A DNA stretch of 50,619 nt from positions 1-50,619 of the forward strand of contig JALRKY010000037.1 in NCBI GenBank assembly GCA_023260985.1, given 5' to 3'. The notes under the pieces were generated by a model. The model was not told the origin of the DNA. It did not search any database and was given only the letters and a program-made list of their open reading frames with translations. Shown here in pieces: positions 38,665-46,632 of this stretch. Source of the stretch: Altererythrobacter sp. (GTDB lineage: Bacteria > Pseudomonadota > Alphaproteobacteria > Sphingomonadales > Sphingomonadaceae). The position numbers were made by a program, and so were the translations under genes. The stretch's first letter is position 1; every line of letters starts with the position of its first letter.

Positions 38665-38925
38665 ATGGCCAATACGCCGCAAGCCAAGAAGCGCATCCGT
38701 CGCAACAACCGCCGCGCTGAAGTCAACGGTGCGCGCATGAGCCGCATCCGTACTTTCGTGAAGAGGGTGGAAGCTGCGATCGAAGGTGGCGACAAGGCCA
38801 CTGCCGCCGAAGCGCTCAAGGCTGCGCAGCCCGAACTGGCTCGTGGCGTGGCGCGCGGCGTGCTCCACAAGAACACCATGGCGCGCAAGATGTCGCGCCT
38901 GACCAAGCGAGTCGCAGCACTCTGA
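38665..38925 (+). CDS. rpsT: 30S ribosomal protein S20
   Basis: S20 is a small basic helical protein that binds 16S rRNA early in 30S assembly. It has 86 residues; [19 protein letters not shown] and [18 protein letters not shown] are family signatures and the C-terminus ends in the usual [12 protein letters not shown]. It is followed by a strong terminator and, after 420 bases, by dnaA. Confidence 0.97.
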   Translation: MANTPQAKKRIRRNNRRAEVNGARMSRIRTFVKRVEAAIEGGDKATAAEALKAAQPELARGVARGVLHKNTMARKMSRLTKRVAAL

Positions 38926-39347
38926 TTCGCTTTTGGGCGGCGTTTCGGCGCCGCCGAATGGAACAAGGGCCGACCCCAAAAGGGTCCGGCCCTTTTGTTT
39001 TGCTTGCAAGGTAAAGCCCGCTTCGCCCGAAACCCTAGGTTTTTCCACGATTCGCATCGCCTAAAGATGGTAAATCGTTTGTTTCCAATATTTTGAACGA
39101 AAGGCTGCGGGTTTGAGGCGAGTCAACCGAATTATTTCTCTTTTTTTACGGTTAGCCCTCTTGCCTTGCGCTCAAAGCCGTAGATAAATCGCTTTCACTT
39201 GGGGCGGGACAGCCCGGGTCGTTACAAGCTGATTCGATGGGGGAACGCACGGAATACCGCTTCCGGGCGACGGTAGAGCTTTGCCATCGTGTATGTCGAT
39301 TACAATAACCCGGCGAAGAGCCGGGGGTATGCAGGATTGGTTGAGGA
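38926..39347. other. 422-base region between rpsT and dnaA
   Basis: It begins with the rpsT terminator. From about 39040 the sequence is distinctly more AT-rich and should contain the dnaA promoter. One candidate is TTGCCT followed after 17 bases by ATAAAT (near 39161-39189). A single DnaA-box-like site, TTTTCCACG, occurs near 39043. I see no cluster of DnaA boxes, so this is not a convincing replication origin. Confidence 0.5.
38965..39002 (+). terminator. rho-independent terminator of rpsT
   Basis: AAGGGCCGACCC pairs with GGGTCCGGCCCTT (one bulged base) around a short CAAAA-type loop and runs into TTTTGTTTT. It lies 40 bases past the rpsT stop. A second hairpin, GGCGGCG/CGCCGCC, precedes it near 38938-38955. 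Confidence 0.9.
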
Positions 39348-40814
39348 ATGGTCCAGAAAGATGACAAGGCACGGGTGGCAAAGCGGGCAATCGACGAAGA
39401 CCTGATGGAAGATGCCGAAGCTGTTAACCTCGCTGCCGATTGGGCCGATATCAGCCGGGGCCTGCGCAAGGATCTGGGGCACCAGCTCCACAGCCAGTGG
39501 ATCAAGCCGATCCAGCTGGGCATGCTGTGCAAGGAAACCGGCACGCTCGATCTCTATTTGCCGACCGAGTTTTCCGCAAACTGGGTGAACGATCGTTTCC
39601 ACGACCGACTGCAGCTGGCGTGGAAGATCATGCGCAGCGAAGTCCGCAAGGTGCGGATCTCGGTCCATCCGGGTCGCCGCCAGCTGCCCGAGCTGATGCT
39701 CGACGGCAGCCGCCGTCCGGCCAATGACGGTTCCGAAACTAGCGCGATTGCGGTTGCTGCGGGCACGATCGGCGATGCGGGCTTCACCAGCTCGGTCGGC
39801 CTCGACCCCTCGCTCACTTTCGCGGCCTTCGTCACCGGCGAAACCAATGTGCTGGCCTGCAACGCGGCGCAGCGCATGTCCGCTACCGAACAGCCGCAGT
39901 TCTCGCCTCTTTACCTCAAGGCCGCGACCGGCCAGGGCAAGACCCACCTGCTCCACGCGATCGGCCACGCTTATCTCACGGCGCACCCGCGCACGCGCAT
40001 CTTCTACTGCTCGGCCGAACGCTTCATGGTCGAATTCGTCCAGGCGCTCAAAGCCAACCAGATGATCGAGTTCAAGGCCCGGCTGCGCAGCTTCGACCTG
40101 CTGCTTGTGGACGATATCCAGTTCATCATCGGCAAGGCGAGCGCGCAGGAAGAGCTGCTCTACACGATCGACGCGCTTCTGGCCGAAGGCAAGCGGCTGG
40201 TCTTCGCCGCCGACCGTGCGCCGCAGGCGCTCGACGGGGTCGAACCGCGCCTGCTCAGCCGGCTTTCGATGGGCCTCGTCGCTGACATCCAGCCTGCCGA
40301 TATCGAATTGCGCCGCTCGATCCTCGAATCGAAGCTGACCCGCTTCGCTCCGCTCGACGTGCCCGATGACGTGGTCGATTTCCTCGCCCGCACCATCACC
40401 CGCAACGTGCGCGAGCTGGTGGGTGGCCTCAACAAGCTGATCGCCTATGCCCAGCTGACCGGGCAGGAAGTGTCGCTCCAGCTGGCCGAGGAACAGCTCA
40501 CCGATATCCTTTCGGCCAACCGCCGCCGGATCACGATCGACGAGATCCAGCGCACAGTGTGCCAGTTCTATCGCATCGACCGCGCGGAAATGTCGTCGAA
40601 GCGCCGCGCGCGCGCCGTTGTGCGTCCGCGTCAGGTGGCGATGTATCTCGCCAAGGTGCTGACGCCCCGCAGCTATCCGGAAATCGGCCGCAAGTTCGGC
40701 GGACGCGACCATTCGACCGTGATCCACGCGGTGCGGCTGATCGAAGACCTGCGCAAGCGCGATGCCGATATGGATGGAGACGTGCGCAGCCTGCTGCGGC
40801 AATTGGAAAGCTGA
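39348..40814 (+). CDS. dnaA: chromosomal replication initiator protein DnaA
   Basis: DnaA binds the origin and opens the duplex for helicase loading. It has 488 residues: an N-terminal helicase-contact domain, a linker (VHPGRRQLPE...), the AAA+ domain with P-loop ATGQGKTHLL and Walker B LLLVDDIQF, and a C-terminal DNA-binding domain with the signature GGRDHSTVIHAV. The P-loop has Ala in place of the usual leading Gly-Gly. The ATG at 39348 is used; about 20 residues ahead of the conserved part suggest a Met at 39405 as an alternative. Confidence 0.96.
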   Translation: MVQKDDKARVAKRAIDEDLMEDAEAVNLAADWADISRGLRKDLGHQLHSQWIKPIQLGMLCKETGTLDLYLPTEFSANWVNDRFHDRLQLAWKIMRSEVRKVRISVHPGRRQLPELMLDGSRRPANDGSETSAIAVAAGTIGDAGFTSSVGLDPSLTFAAFVTGETNVLACNAAQRMSATEQPQFSPLYLKAATGQGKTHLLHAIGHAYLTAHPRTRIFYCSAERFMVEFVQALKANQMIEFKARLRSFDLLLVDDIQFIIGKASAQEELLYTIDALLAEGKRLVFAADRAPQALDGVEPRLLSRLSMGLVADIQPADIELRRSILESKLTRFAPLDVPDDVVDFLARTITRNVRELVGGLNKLIAYAQLTGQEVSLQLAEEQLTDILSANRRRITIDEIQRTVCQFYRIDRAEMSSKRRARAVVRPRQVAMYLAKVLTPRSYPEIGRKFGGRDHSTVIHAVRLIEDLRKRDADMDGDVRSLLRQLES

Positions 40815-40918
40815 AAGGCATAGCCTCCGGCCCTTTGGGGAACGCGTTCCACATACTACCTACTTCTGATCGACAGGCCTGTACACAAGCTTGTCGACAG
40901 CGTGTAAACAGCTCTCCG

Positions 40919-41695
40919 ATGACCCTTTCCCCTGCCCGCCTCGATCGTTTCGCAAGACACATCGTGCTGCCCGAAGTGGGCGGCGCAGGGCAGGTCGCCC
41001 TCAGCCAAAGCCATGTCGCGGTGATCGGGCTGGGCGGGATCGGATCGCCCGCTCTGCAATATCTCGCGGCTGCTGGCATCGGACAGTTCACGCTGGTCGA
41101 CAATGACGCGGTCGATGCCAGCAACCTCCAGCGTCAGACGATCTTCTCCGCGCGCGACGTAGGCCATGGCAAGGCCGTGGCTGCGCGCCGTTGGCTTGCC
41201 AATTTTGACGATGCGCTCAAGGTCGAGATCAGCGACACGCGCATCACGGCGGAGAATGCCGGCAGTATGATCGCCGGGGCAGACCTGGTGCTGGACGGGA
41301 CCGACAATTTCGCCACAAGGCTCGCGGTGTCCGACGCCTGCGTCGCATCGGGCATCCCGCTGCTTTCAGCAGCCGTCGGGCGTTTCCAGGGCCAGGTTGG
41401 CGCCTTTGCGGGCCATTTGCCGGGGCATTCCTGCTATCGCTGTTTGGTCGGCGATGCCTTCGATGCCGAGGATTGCGACACTTGCGCCGAAGGCGGCATG
41501 CTGGGGGCGATGGCGGGCTGGACCGGCAGCCTCGCCGCGATGCAGGCGGTGCGCGTGCTGCTGGGCGGGGTCAGCGCCTTCAGCGACCCGCAATTCGGCA
41601 AGCTGCATATCCTCGACGGCATGGCGCCGGCCATGCGCACTCTGACGATCGCGAAAGACCCGGCCTGCATGGGATGCGGCGGGAACGGCAGCTGA
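40919..41695 (+). CDS. HesA/MoeB/ThiF family E1-like adenylyltransferase
   Basis: These proteins adenylate the C-terminal Gly-Gly of small sulfur carriers (MoaD, ThiS) for molybdopterin or thiamine synthesis. It has 258 residues. The nucleotide-binding motif GLGGIGSPALQYLAAAGIG, acidic VDNDAVDASNLQRQ and DGTDNFATR are typical of MoeB/ThiF. The catalytic-Cys region and the structural zinc Cys pairs are CYRC and CMGC, near residues 177 and 253. No rhodanese domain is attached. No moa or thi genes are adjacent, so the pathway is undecided. A diverged fragment resembling its C-terminus lies at 42343-42534. Confidence 0.9.
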   Translation: MTLSPARLDRFARHIVLPEVGGAGQVALSQSHVAVIGLGGIGSPALQYLAAAGIGQFTLVDNDAVDASNLQRQTIFSARDVGHGKAVAARRWLANFDDALKVEISDTRITAENAGSMIAGADLVLDGTDNFATRLAVSDACVASGIPLLSAAVGRFQGQVGAFAGHLPGHSCYRCLVGDAFDAEDCDTCAEGGMLGAMAGWTGSLAAMQAVRVLLGGVSAFSDPQFGKLHILDGMAPAMRTLTIAKDPACMGCGGNGS

Positions 41696-41826
41696 CGGCC
41701 CGCTGGTGGGCTACCGTTTGACCTCGATCATTGCACCTGGCCTTAGTCAGGACATAAGCATCGCGCAGCGGATGAGAGGAACTAGTTGCAGGTACATCGG
41801 TGAGCTTCAAAGCAGGAGGTTATTCA

Positions 41827-42336
41827 ATGCATTGGACCGGGCGTGGCTCGGCGACTGTGTGGCTGCTCTGTTTTGTCGCGATCGTCCAACTGGCAACTGC
41901 AACCATTGGCCTCGCGCAGCAACCGCACAATCGGCCAAACAAGCCCGCAACATCCGCGCCACTGCCTTGCCTACCTGACCCGAATGCAGCCGAAGACAGC
42001 GATCAGCAGGCATGTCTCGGCGGACACATCCCAGGGTTCGGCGGCTATAATTACCTTGGGCCATGCGAGGTTGCAGCCTATCTGCTCGATCCGGAAGCCA
42101 ACGCCGACGCGCGCGATCTGCTGACGCGGTATATCGAAGCGGCCTCGCAAGACTATGACGAGCGATTGTCGATCGACATTCGCTAAGGCACGTAAAGCTA
42201 TGTCGATCTGCACCGCTGGGGCAGCAAGGTAAGCGAGCTGCTGGTGGGCGATGCGGATATCATGACCGAGAACGCCGATGCCTTCATGGAGCCATTCATA
42301 CTCGACAATCGCGTCACTTTTTTCGTCGATCCTTAA
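41827..42336 (+). pseudogene. small secreted protein gene interrupted by two stops
   Basis: An ATG at 41827, with GGAGG upstream, opens a signal peptide (TVWLLCFVAIVQLATATIG region) and a mature part with PCLPDPNAAEDSDQQACLGG and LLTRYIEAASQDYDER. A TAA stops it at 42184 (119 aa). The same frame reads TAA-Gly-Thr-TAA and then 45 clearly protein-like codons (YVDLHRWGSKVSELLVGDAD, ending RVTFFVDP) to a stop at 42336. Both stops are one C-to-T change from CAA (Gln). The family is not recognised. It could also be a live short gene with a decayed tail. Confidence 0.55.
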
Positions 42337-42342
42337 GCGTTC

Positions 42343-42534
42343 ATGTCTCCCGTCCTAGGATACGACGAGGCCATTGCTGCGGCGCGGCAGGCGCTGCTGG
42401 CACATGGCTTCGACCTCGAAGCCTTCCGTTTCACGAGCGATCCGTAGTGGGGCAAGCTGCAAATCCTCGACGGAATGAAACCGGGGATGCAGACGCTGAC
42501 GATTGCCAAGGACGCGGCGAGCAGGGGGGTGTAA
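42343..42534 (+). pseudogene. diverged fragment of a MoeB/ThiF C-terminus
   Basis: The 64-codon frame reads MSPVLGYDEAIAAARQALLA, then FRFTSDP, a TAG, then WGKLQILDGMKPGMQTLTIA and KDAASRGV. The part after the stop aligns with the end of the intact gene at 40919-41695 (FGKLHILDGMAPAMRTLTIA, then KDPA). The nucleotide match is partial, roughly three quarters by eye. The TAG replaces a position that is Gln in the intact gene. The first 28 codons have no counterpart I can name. The rest of the interval to 42677 is AT-richer and shows no gene. Confidence 0.6.
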
Positions 42535-42677
42535 TTAAATTTGGCAATCAGTCCGAAAGAAATCAATTGGCGGTCCAGACGGAGGCGTACACTGTCAACC
42601 GCACACCTTACATTCGGCCCACAAAAACCGTCGCACCATTTCCTTCGGGATAGCAGGGCAAATCGGCTTACAGACAT

Positions 42678-43376
42678 TCATTTCAGAATTTCATCCACCC
42701 AGGTCGGCACAAGTTCCCCCGCCCTGCCCTGGCGCGATTCGTGGAACCAGCGCGAGCCTTCGCTCCGCTCAAGGTTGAGTTCGAGCGTCCGCGCACCCAA
42801 GTCACGGGCATCCCGAACGAAGCCCGCTGCGGGATAGACCGCGCCCGAAGTGCCGATGCTGACGAACAGGTCGGCCCTGCGCAATGCGCGATAGATGCGG
42901 TCCATCTGGTAGGGCATCTCGCCGAACCACACGACGTCAGGCCGCAGGGTCGGCGCCTGGCACACCGGGCATGGCGGCCGGTTCGACATTGGCGCGTCCC
43001 ACGGGCTGCGCATTTCGCACGAAGTGCACAGCGCGCTCTTGAGTTCGCCATGCATGTGCAGCACACGCGTGGCGCCGCCGCGCTCGTGCAGGTCGTCGAC
43101 ATTTTGCGTCACGATCAGCAGGTCGCCGCCCCATTCCGCGTCGAGCCGTGCCAAAGCCCTGTGGGCGGCATTCGGTTCGCGCGAATGAAGCGCCTCGCGC
43201 CGTGTGTCGTAAAAGCCGAGCACAAGGTCCGGATCGCGCGCAAAGCCCTCGGGCGTGGCGACGTCTTCCACCCGATGCCGTTCCCACAGCCCGCCAGCAT
43301 CGCGAAAGGTGTCGATCTCGCTTTCGGCGGAAATCCCCGCACCGGTGAGGATGACAATTGAACGCACATCTGGCAT
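42678..43376 (-). CDS. cobB: NAD-dependent protein deacylase, sirtuin (CobB-like)
   Basis: Sirtuins remove acyl groups from lysine using NAD+. It has 232 residues. The NAD site is TGAGISAESEIDTFRD (near 11-26) and QNVDDLH (91-97), the catalytic base is His109 (LHMHGE) and the zinc ligands are Cys117, Cys120, Cys136 and Cys139. Tyr56 and Arg59 (FYDTRR) match the Y-x-x-R pair that lets class III sirtuins such as SIRT5 and E. coli CobB accept succinyl and malonyl groups. The ATG at 43376 was chosen because the family starts just before the NAD motif. It is divergent from dapB, 42 bases apart. Confidence 0.93.
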   Translation of the reverse strand: MPDVRSIVILTGAGISAESEIDTFRDAGGLWERHRVEDVATPEGFARDPDLVLGFYDTRREALHSREPNAAHRALARLDAEWGGDLLIVTQNVDDLHERGGATRVLHMHGELKSALCTSCEMRSPWDAPMSNRPPCPVCQAPTLRPDVVWFGEMPYQMDRIYRALRRADLFVSIGTSGAVYPAAGFVRDARDLGARTLELNLERSEGSRWFHESRQGRAGELVPTWVDEILK

Positions 43377-43418
43377 GCGCCCAATCAGACACGAAAACCG
43401 GGCCAGGACGCAAGGACA

Positions 43419-44186
43419 ATGACAGGCATCATCATCTTCGGGTCCGCAGGTCGGATGGGGGGCGCCGTGTACGAAGCCCTTGTGTCGAGTGGAGCGCACC
43501 TTGCCGGGGTCGATCAGCCGGACATCGACAATAATCGACGGCGCGATCCCCCGCCGCGCGTGCCCTTGGAACAGCTTGCGCGTGGCGGCGGCGATGTGAT
43601 CATCGATTTCACCAGCCCCGATGTGCTCGAGGAAAACCTGTGGGCAGCACAGGTAGCGAAAAAGCCCATCGTAATCGGCACCACCGGCCTGACGGATAGC
43701 CACCATGCGATAATCGATCGTGCCGCGCGCTCGATCCCGGTCCTTTGGTCGGCCAATATGAGCCTGGGGGTCAATTTGTTGGCGGCCCTTGTGAAAGATG
43801 CCGCTTCGCGCCTGTCAGTCGAATGGGATATTGAAATCCTCGAGATGCATCACCGCCACAAGGTCGATGCGCCCTCTGGCACAGCGCTGATGCTCGGCGA
43901 TGCTGCCGCGGCAGGGCGCGGGATCGACCTCGATGGCGCCAAAGTCACTGTCAGGGACGGGATCACTGGAGAAAGGCAGTACGGAGACATCGGATTTGCT
44001 ACTTTGCGCGGTGGCTCGGTGGCTGGGGACCACCAGGTCATCTTTGCGGCAGAAGGCGAAAGGCTCGAACTCGGCCACCGCGCGGAGGGTCGCGTCATCT
44101 TCGCGCGAGGCGCCATAAAGGCCGCGCAATGGCTGGTGGGCAAGGAGCCGGGCCGATACACCATGGCGCAGGTGCTGGGGCTGTAG
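43419..44186 (+). CDS. dapB: 4-hydroxy-tetrahydrodipicolinate reductase
   Basis: DapB reduces hydroxy-tetrahydrodipicolinate with NAD(P)H in the lysine/diaminopimelate pathway. It has 255 residues: GSAGRMGGAVYEAL is the cofactor motif, DVIIDFTSPD and GTTGLT follow, and the substrate site is EMHHRHKVDAPSGTAL. AAGGA precedes the start. nth begins 10 bases after its stop, so they probably share a transcript. Confidence 0.97.
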   Translation: MTGIIIFGSAGRMGGAVYEALVSSGAHLAGVDQPDIDNNRRRDPPPRVPLEQLARGGGDVIIDFTSPDVLEENLWAAQVAKKPIVIGTTGLTDSHHAIIDRAARSIPVLWSANMSLGVNLLAALVKDAASRLSVEWDIEILEMHHRHKVDAPSGTALMLGDAAAAGRGIDLDGAKVTVRDGITGERQYGDIGFATLRGGSVAGDHQVIFAAEGERLELGHRAEGRVIFARGAIKAAQWLVGKEPGRYTMAQVLGL

Positions 44187-44196
44187 CCGGGCGCGC

Positions 44197-44868
44197 ATGA
44201 CCAGGGACCAGATATTCGAGTTCTTCCGCCGGTTGGCGGAGGACAATCCCGAGCCCGAAACCGAGCTTGAATATGGCAATGCCTACCAGCTTGTCGTGGC
44301 GGTGACGCTCAGCGCGCAGGCAACCGACGTCGGCGTAAACAAGGCCACAAGGGCGCTGTTCAAGAAGGTGAAGACGCCGCAGCAGATGCTCGACCTGGGC
44401 GAAGAAGGCCTGAAGGAACGCATCAAGACGATCGGCCTGTTCAATTCGAAGGCCAAGAACGTGATCGCGATGAGCCGGACACTCGTCGATCAGCACAGCG
44501 GCGAAGTGCCCGACACCCGCGAGGAACTGGTCAAGCTGCCGGGGGTCGGACGCAAGACCGCCAATGTCGTGCTCAATTGCTGGTTCAAGCAAGAGACTTT
44601 CGCGGTCGACACGCATATCTTCCGCGTCGGAAACCGCACAGGGCTCGCCAAGGGCAAGACGCCGGAGCAGGTCGAAGCCAAGCTCGAGAAACGCGTGCCC
44701 GAGCCTTTCCGCCTGCATGCGCATCACTGGCTGATCCTGCACGGTCGCTATGTTTGCAAGGCGCGCACGCCCGAATGCTGGCGCTGCAAGGTCGAAGACC
44801 TATGCAGCTACCGCAAGAGATTGCTACAAAAGCCAGGTGAGGCGGCAAAGTCGAAAGTCGGCGCCTGA
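44197..44868 (+). CDS. nth: endonuclease III
   Basis: Nth is a DNA glycosylase / AP lyase for oxidised pyrimidines. It has 223 residues. The helix-hairpin-helix LPGVGRKTANVVLN carries the catalytic Lys, the Asp is in VDTHIFRVGNR, and the C-terminal [4Fe-4S] ligands follow the C-X6-C-X2-C-X5-C pattern (CKARTPECWRCKVEDLC). Its stop codon lies inside a perfect hairpin. Confidence 0.97.
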   Translation: MTRDQIFEFFRRLAEDNPEPETELEYGNAYQLVVAVTLSAQATDVGVNKATRALFKKVKTPQQMLDLGEEGLKERIKTIGLFNSKAKNVIAMSRTLVDQHSGEVPDTREELVKLPGVGRKTANVVLNCWFKQETFAVDTHIFRVGNRTGLAKGKTPEQVEAKLEKRVPEPFRLHAHHWLILHGRYVCKARTPECWRCKVEDLCSYRKRLLQKPGEAAKSKVGA

Positions 44869-44882
44869 TTTCGTCAGGCGCC
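44860..44882 (+). terminator. hairpin over the nth stop codon
   Basis: GGCGCCTGA (44860-44868, ending in the stop TGA) pairs perfectly with TCAGGCGCC (44874-44882) around TTTCG. No T run follows, and the ribosome-binding site of the next gene starts about 7 bases later, so it may be a weak terminator or an mRNA-processing or stability element. Confidence 0.4.
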
Positions 44883-44901
44883 TAGAGAAGGAGCGCCTGC
44901 C

Positions 44902-45306
44902 ATGATCCGCTATACCGCGATAGCTTTCCTGCCGCTGCTTGCAGTGGCCTGTGCGCCGATGGAATCCGACGAGGAATTCGTGGCTAAGGGCCCGCCCGTG
45001 AAGGGCTTAGGCGAGCCGGTCAGCTGCATTCCGATCACGCAGATCCGCCAGTCGGTGGTGCGCGACGATCGCAAGATCGATTTCGAGATGGCTGGCCGCA
45101 AGGTCTATCGCAACACGCTGCCGCAGAGCTGCCCCAGCCTTGGCTTCCGCGAGGCCTTCACCTACAGCACGTCTATCAGCCAGCTGTGCAATACCGAGAT
45201 CACCTATGTGTTTGAGAACGTCGGCGGGCAGATGCGCCGCGGCGCAGGCTGCGGCCTCGGGAAATTCGTGCCGGTGGAATATGCCAAGTATGAAGCGGAA
45301 TACTGA
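44902..45306 (+). CDS. small lipoprotein, DUF6491-like
   Basis: A 134-residue exported protein with lipobox LAVAC (Cys17). The mature part has four further cysteines and the pattern RKIDFEMAGRKVYRNTLPQS-C-P, then FTYSTSISQLCNTEITYVF, which I associate with DUF6491. This is recalled, not searched. Function unknown. AAGGAG lies well placed upstream. It follows nth by 33 bases and may be the last gene of dapB-nth. Confidence 0.7.
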   Translation: MIRYTAIAFLPLLAVACAPMESDEEFVAKGPPVKGLGEPVSCIPITQIRQSVVRDDRKIDFEMAGRKVYRNTLPQSCPSLGFREAFTYSTSISQLCNTEITYVFENVGGQMRRGAGCGLGKFVPVEYAKYEAEY

Positions 45307-45326
45307 CCTGGCAGGCTGGCATCAAA

Positions 45327-45382
45327 GCTATTGCTCTCATCCCGGCGCCCGAATGCCGAGCGCCGGGAATACCAACAATAGC
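45327..45382. terminator. compound hairpin between lipoprotein gene and DctA-like gene
   Basis: An inner stem CCCGGCGC/GCGCCGGG (45341-45348 with 45360-45367) is enclosed by an outer stem GCTATTG/CAATAGC (45327-45333 with 45376-45382), with similar unpaired stretches between. It sits between convergent stops; its right edge touches the minus-strand stop codon. It probably acts in both directions. T runs are lacking. Confidence 0.55.
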
Positions 45383-46617
45383 TAGATATCGTCCGCACTC
45401 TTCATCTCCGCCCGGTCGATCTCGCCGGTCAGGCTGGCGACTGTGGTAGCCACGGCCGCGTCGCCGGTGACATTGGTGGTGGTGCGCATCATGTCCATGA
45501 TCCGGTCGACGCCCGCCACGAAAGCGATCGTTTCGAGCGGCACGCCAACCGCGCCGAACACCAGCGCCATCATGATCAGGCCTGCGCCCGGGATACCCGC
45601 AGCGCCGACCGCGCCCAGCGTGCCAAGGATCGAGATCAGCAGGTAATCGCCGAAGTCGAGCTGAACGCCGAAGATCTGCGCCCCGAACAGCGTGGCAAGG
45701 CCGAGATACATCGCCGTGCCATTCATGTTGATCGTCGCGCCAAGCGAGATCACGAAACTCGCAACTGAATTGCTGATACCGAGGTTGCGTTCGGCGCAGC
45801 GCAGGGTCACCGGCAGCGTGGCGTTGGAGCTGGCAGTCGAATAGCTCACCGCGATGGCGTCAACTATCCCCCTGAAGAAGTCGATCACGGGCAGCCGCGC
45901 GATGAACTTGATCATAGAGGAATACATCACGAGGATGATAAGCAGGCAGCCGAGGTAGTTGAGGAATACAAGCTTGCCGAGTGCCGCCAGCGCCGACATG
46001 CCCAGCGTACCCGCCACCCATGCCATCAGCGCGAATACGCCGAAGGGTGTCAGCTCCATCACGATCATCGTGACTTTCTGCATGATCACCGCGCCCGAAT
46101 CGAAGATGCGCTGGACCGGAGCACCTTCTTCCTTGGCCATCAATATGCCGATGCCGAGCAGCAGCGAGAAGATGATCAGCGGCAGCACGTTCACGTCCGC
46201 CATCACCTGCACCGGGCTTTGCGGAACCATGCCCAGCAGCATCTCGCGCCAGGTGGTCTCATTCGGCTCGGGTATCGCGCCCATCTGGATCATAGAAGTG
46301 TCGACGCCCGTGCCCGGCTGCATGAAAGTGCCGAGGCCAAGGCCCAGCCACACCGCGATCTGCCCGCTGACCACGAACAGCAACATCGCCCGCCAGCCGA
46401 CGCTGCCCAGCTTGCGCAAGTCGCCGATACTGGCGACGCCCGCCACCAGGCTGAAGAAGATCAACGGCACAACCAGCATCTTGATGAAGGCAACGAAGAT
46501 ATCGCCGATGATCTTGATGCTTGCTGCGCCCGGTCCCCAGAACCAGCCGACCGCAATGCCAAGCACGAGCGCAGCGATCACTCGCTGCCAAAGCGGAATT
46601 CGGAACCAGGCCCCCAT
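45382..46617 (-). CDS. dicarboxylate/amino acid:cation symporter (DAACS family)
   Basis: A 411-residue inner-membrane carrier of the DctA/GltP/GltT family, which takes up C4-dicarboxylates or glutamate/aspartate with H+ or Na+. N-terminal helices include FIKMLVVPLIFFSLVAGVAS. The two re-entrant loops and binding segments are SYSTASSNATLPVTLRCAE (serine-rich motif), ATINMNGTAMY and GIPGAGLIMMALVF. Its start is 15 bases from the stop of dapE upstream on the same strand, so they may be co-transcribed. Substrate not resolved. Confidence 0.92.
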   Translation of the reverse strand: MGAWFRIPLWQRVIAALVLGIAVGWFWGPGAASIKIIGDIFVAFIKMLVVPLIFFSLVAGVASIGDLRKLGSVGWRAMLLFVVSGQIAVWLGLGLGTFMQPGTGVDTSMIQMGAIPEPNETTWREMLLGMVPQSPVQVMADVNVLPLIIFSLLLGIGILMAKEEGAPVQRIFDSGAVIMQKVTMIVMELTPFGVFALMAWVAGTLGMSALAALGKLVFLNYLGCLLIILVMYSSMIKFIARLPVIDFFRGIVDAIAVSYSTASSNATLPVTLRCAERNLGISNSVASFVISLGATINMNGTAMYLGLATLFGAQIFGVQLDFGDYLLISILGTLGAVGAAGIPGAGLIMMALVFGAVGVPLETIAFVAGVDRIMDMMRTTTNVTGDAAVATTVASLTGEIDRAEMKSADDI

Positions 46618-46632
46618 TGCGATCCTTCCCTC

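Noticed and set aside
39040-39190. oriC next to dnaA
   Set aside because: Only one weak DnaA-box-like site (TTTTCCACG) and no cluster of repeats or AT-rich 13-mers.
39300-40802. 500-residue antisense ORF over dnaA
   Set aside because: Shadow of DnaA, whose AAA+ and DNA-binding signatures are unambiguous.
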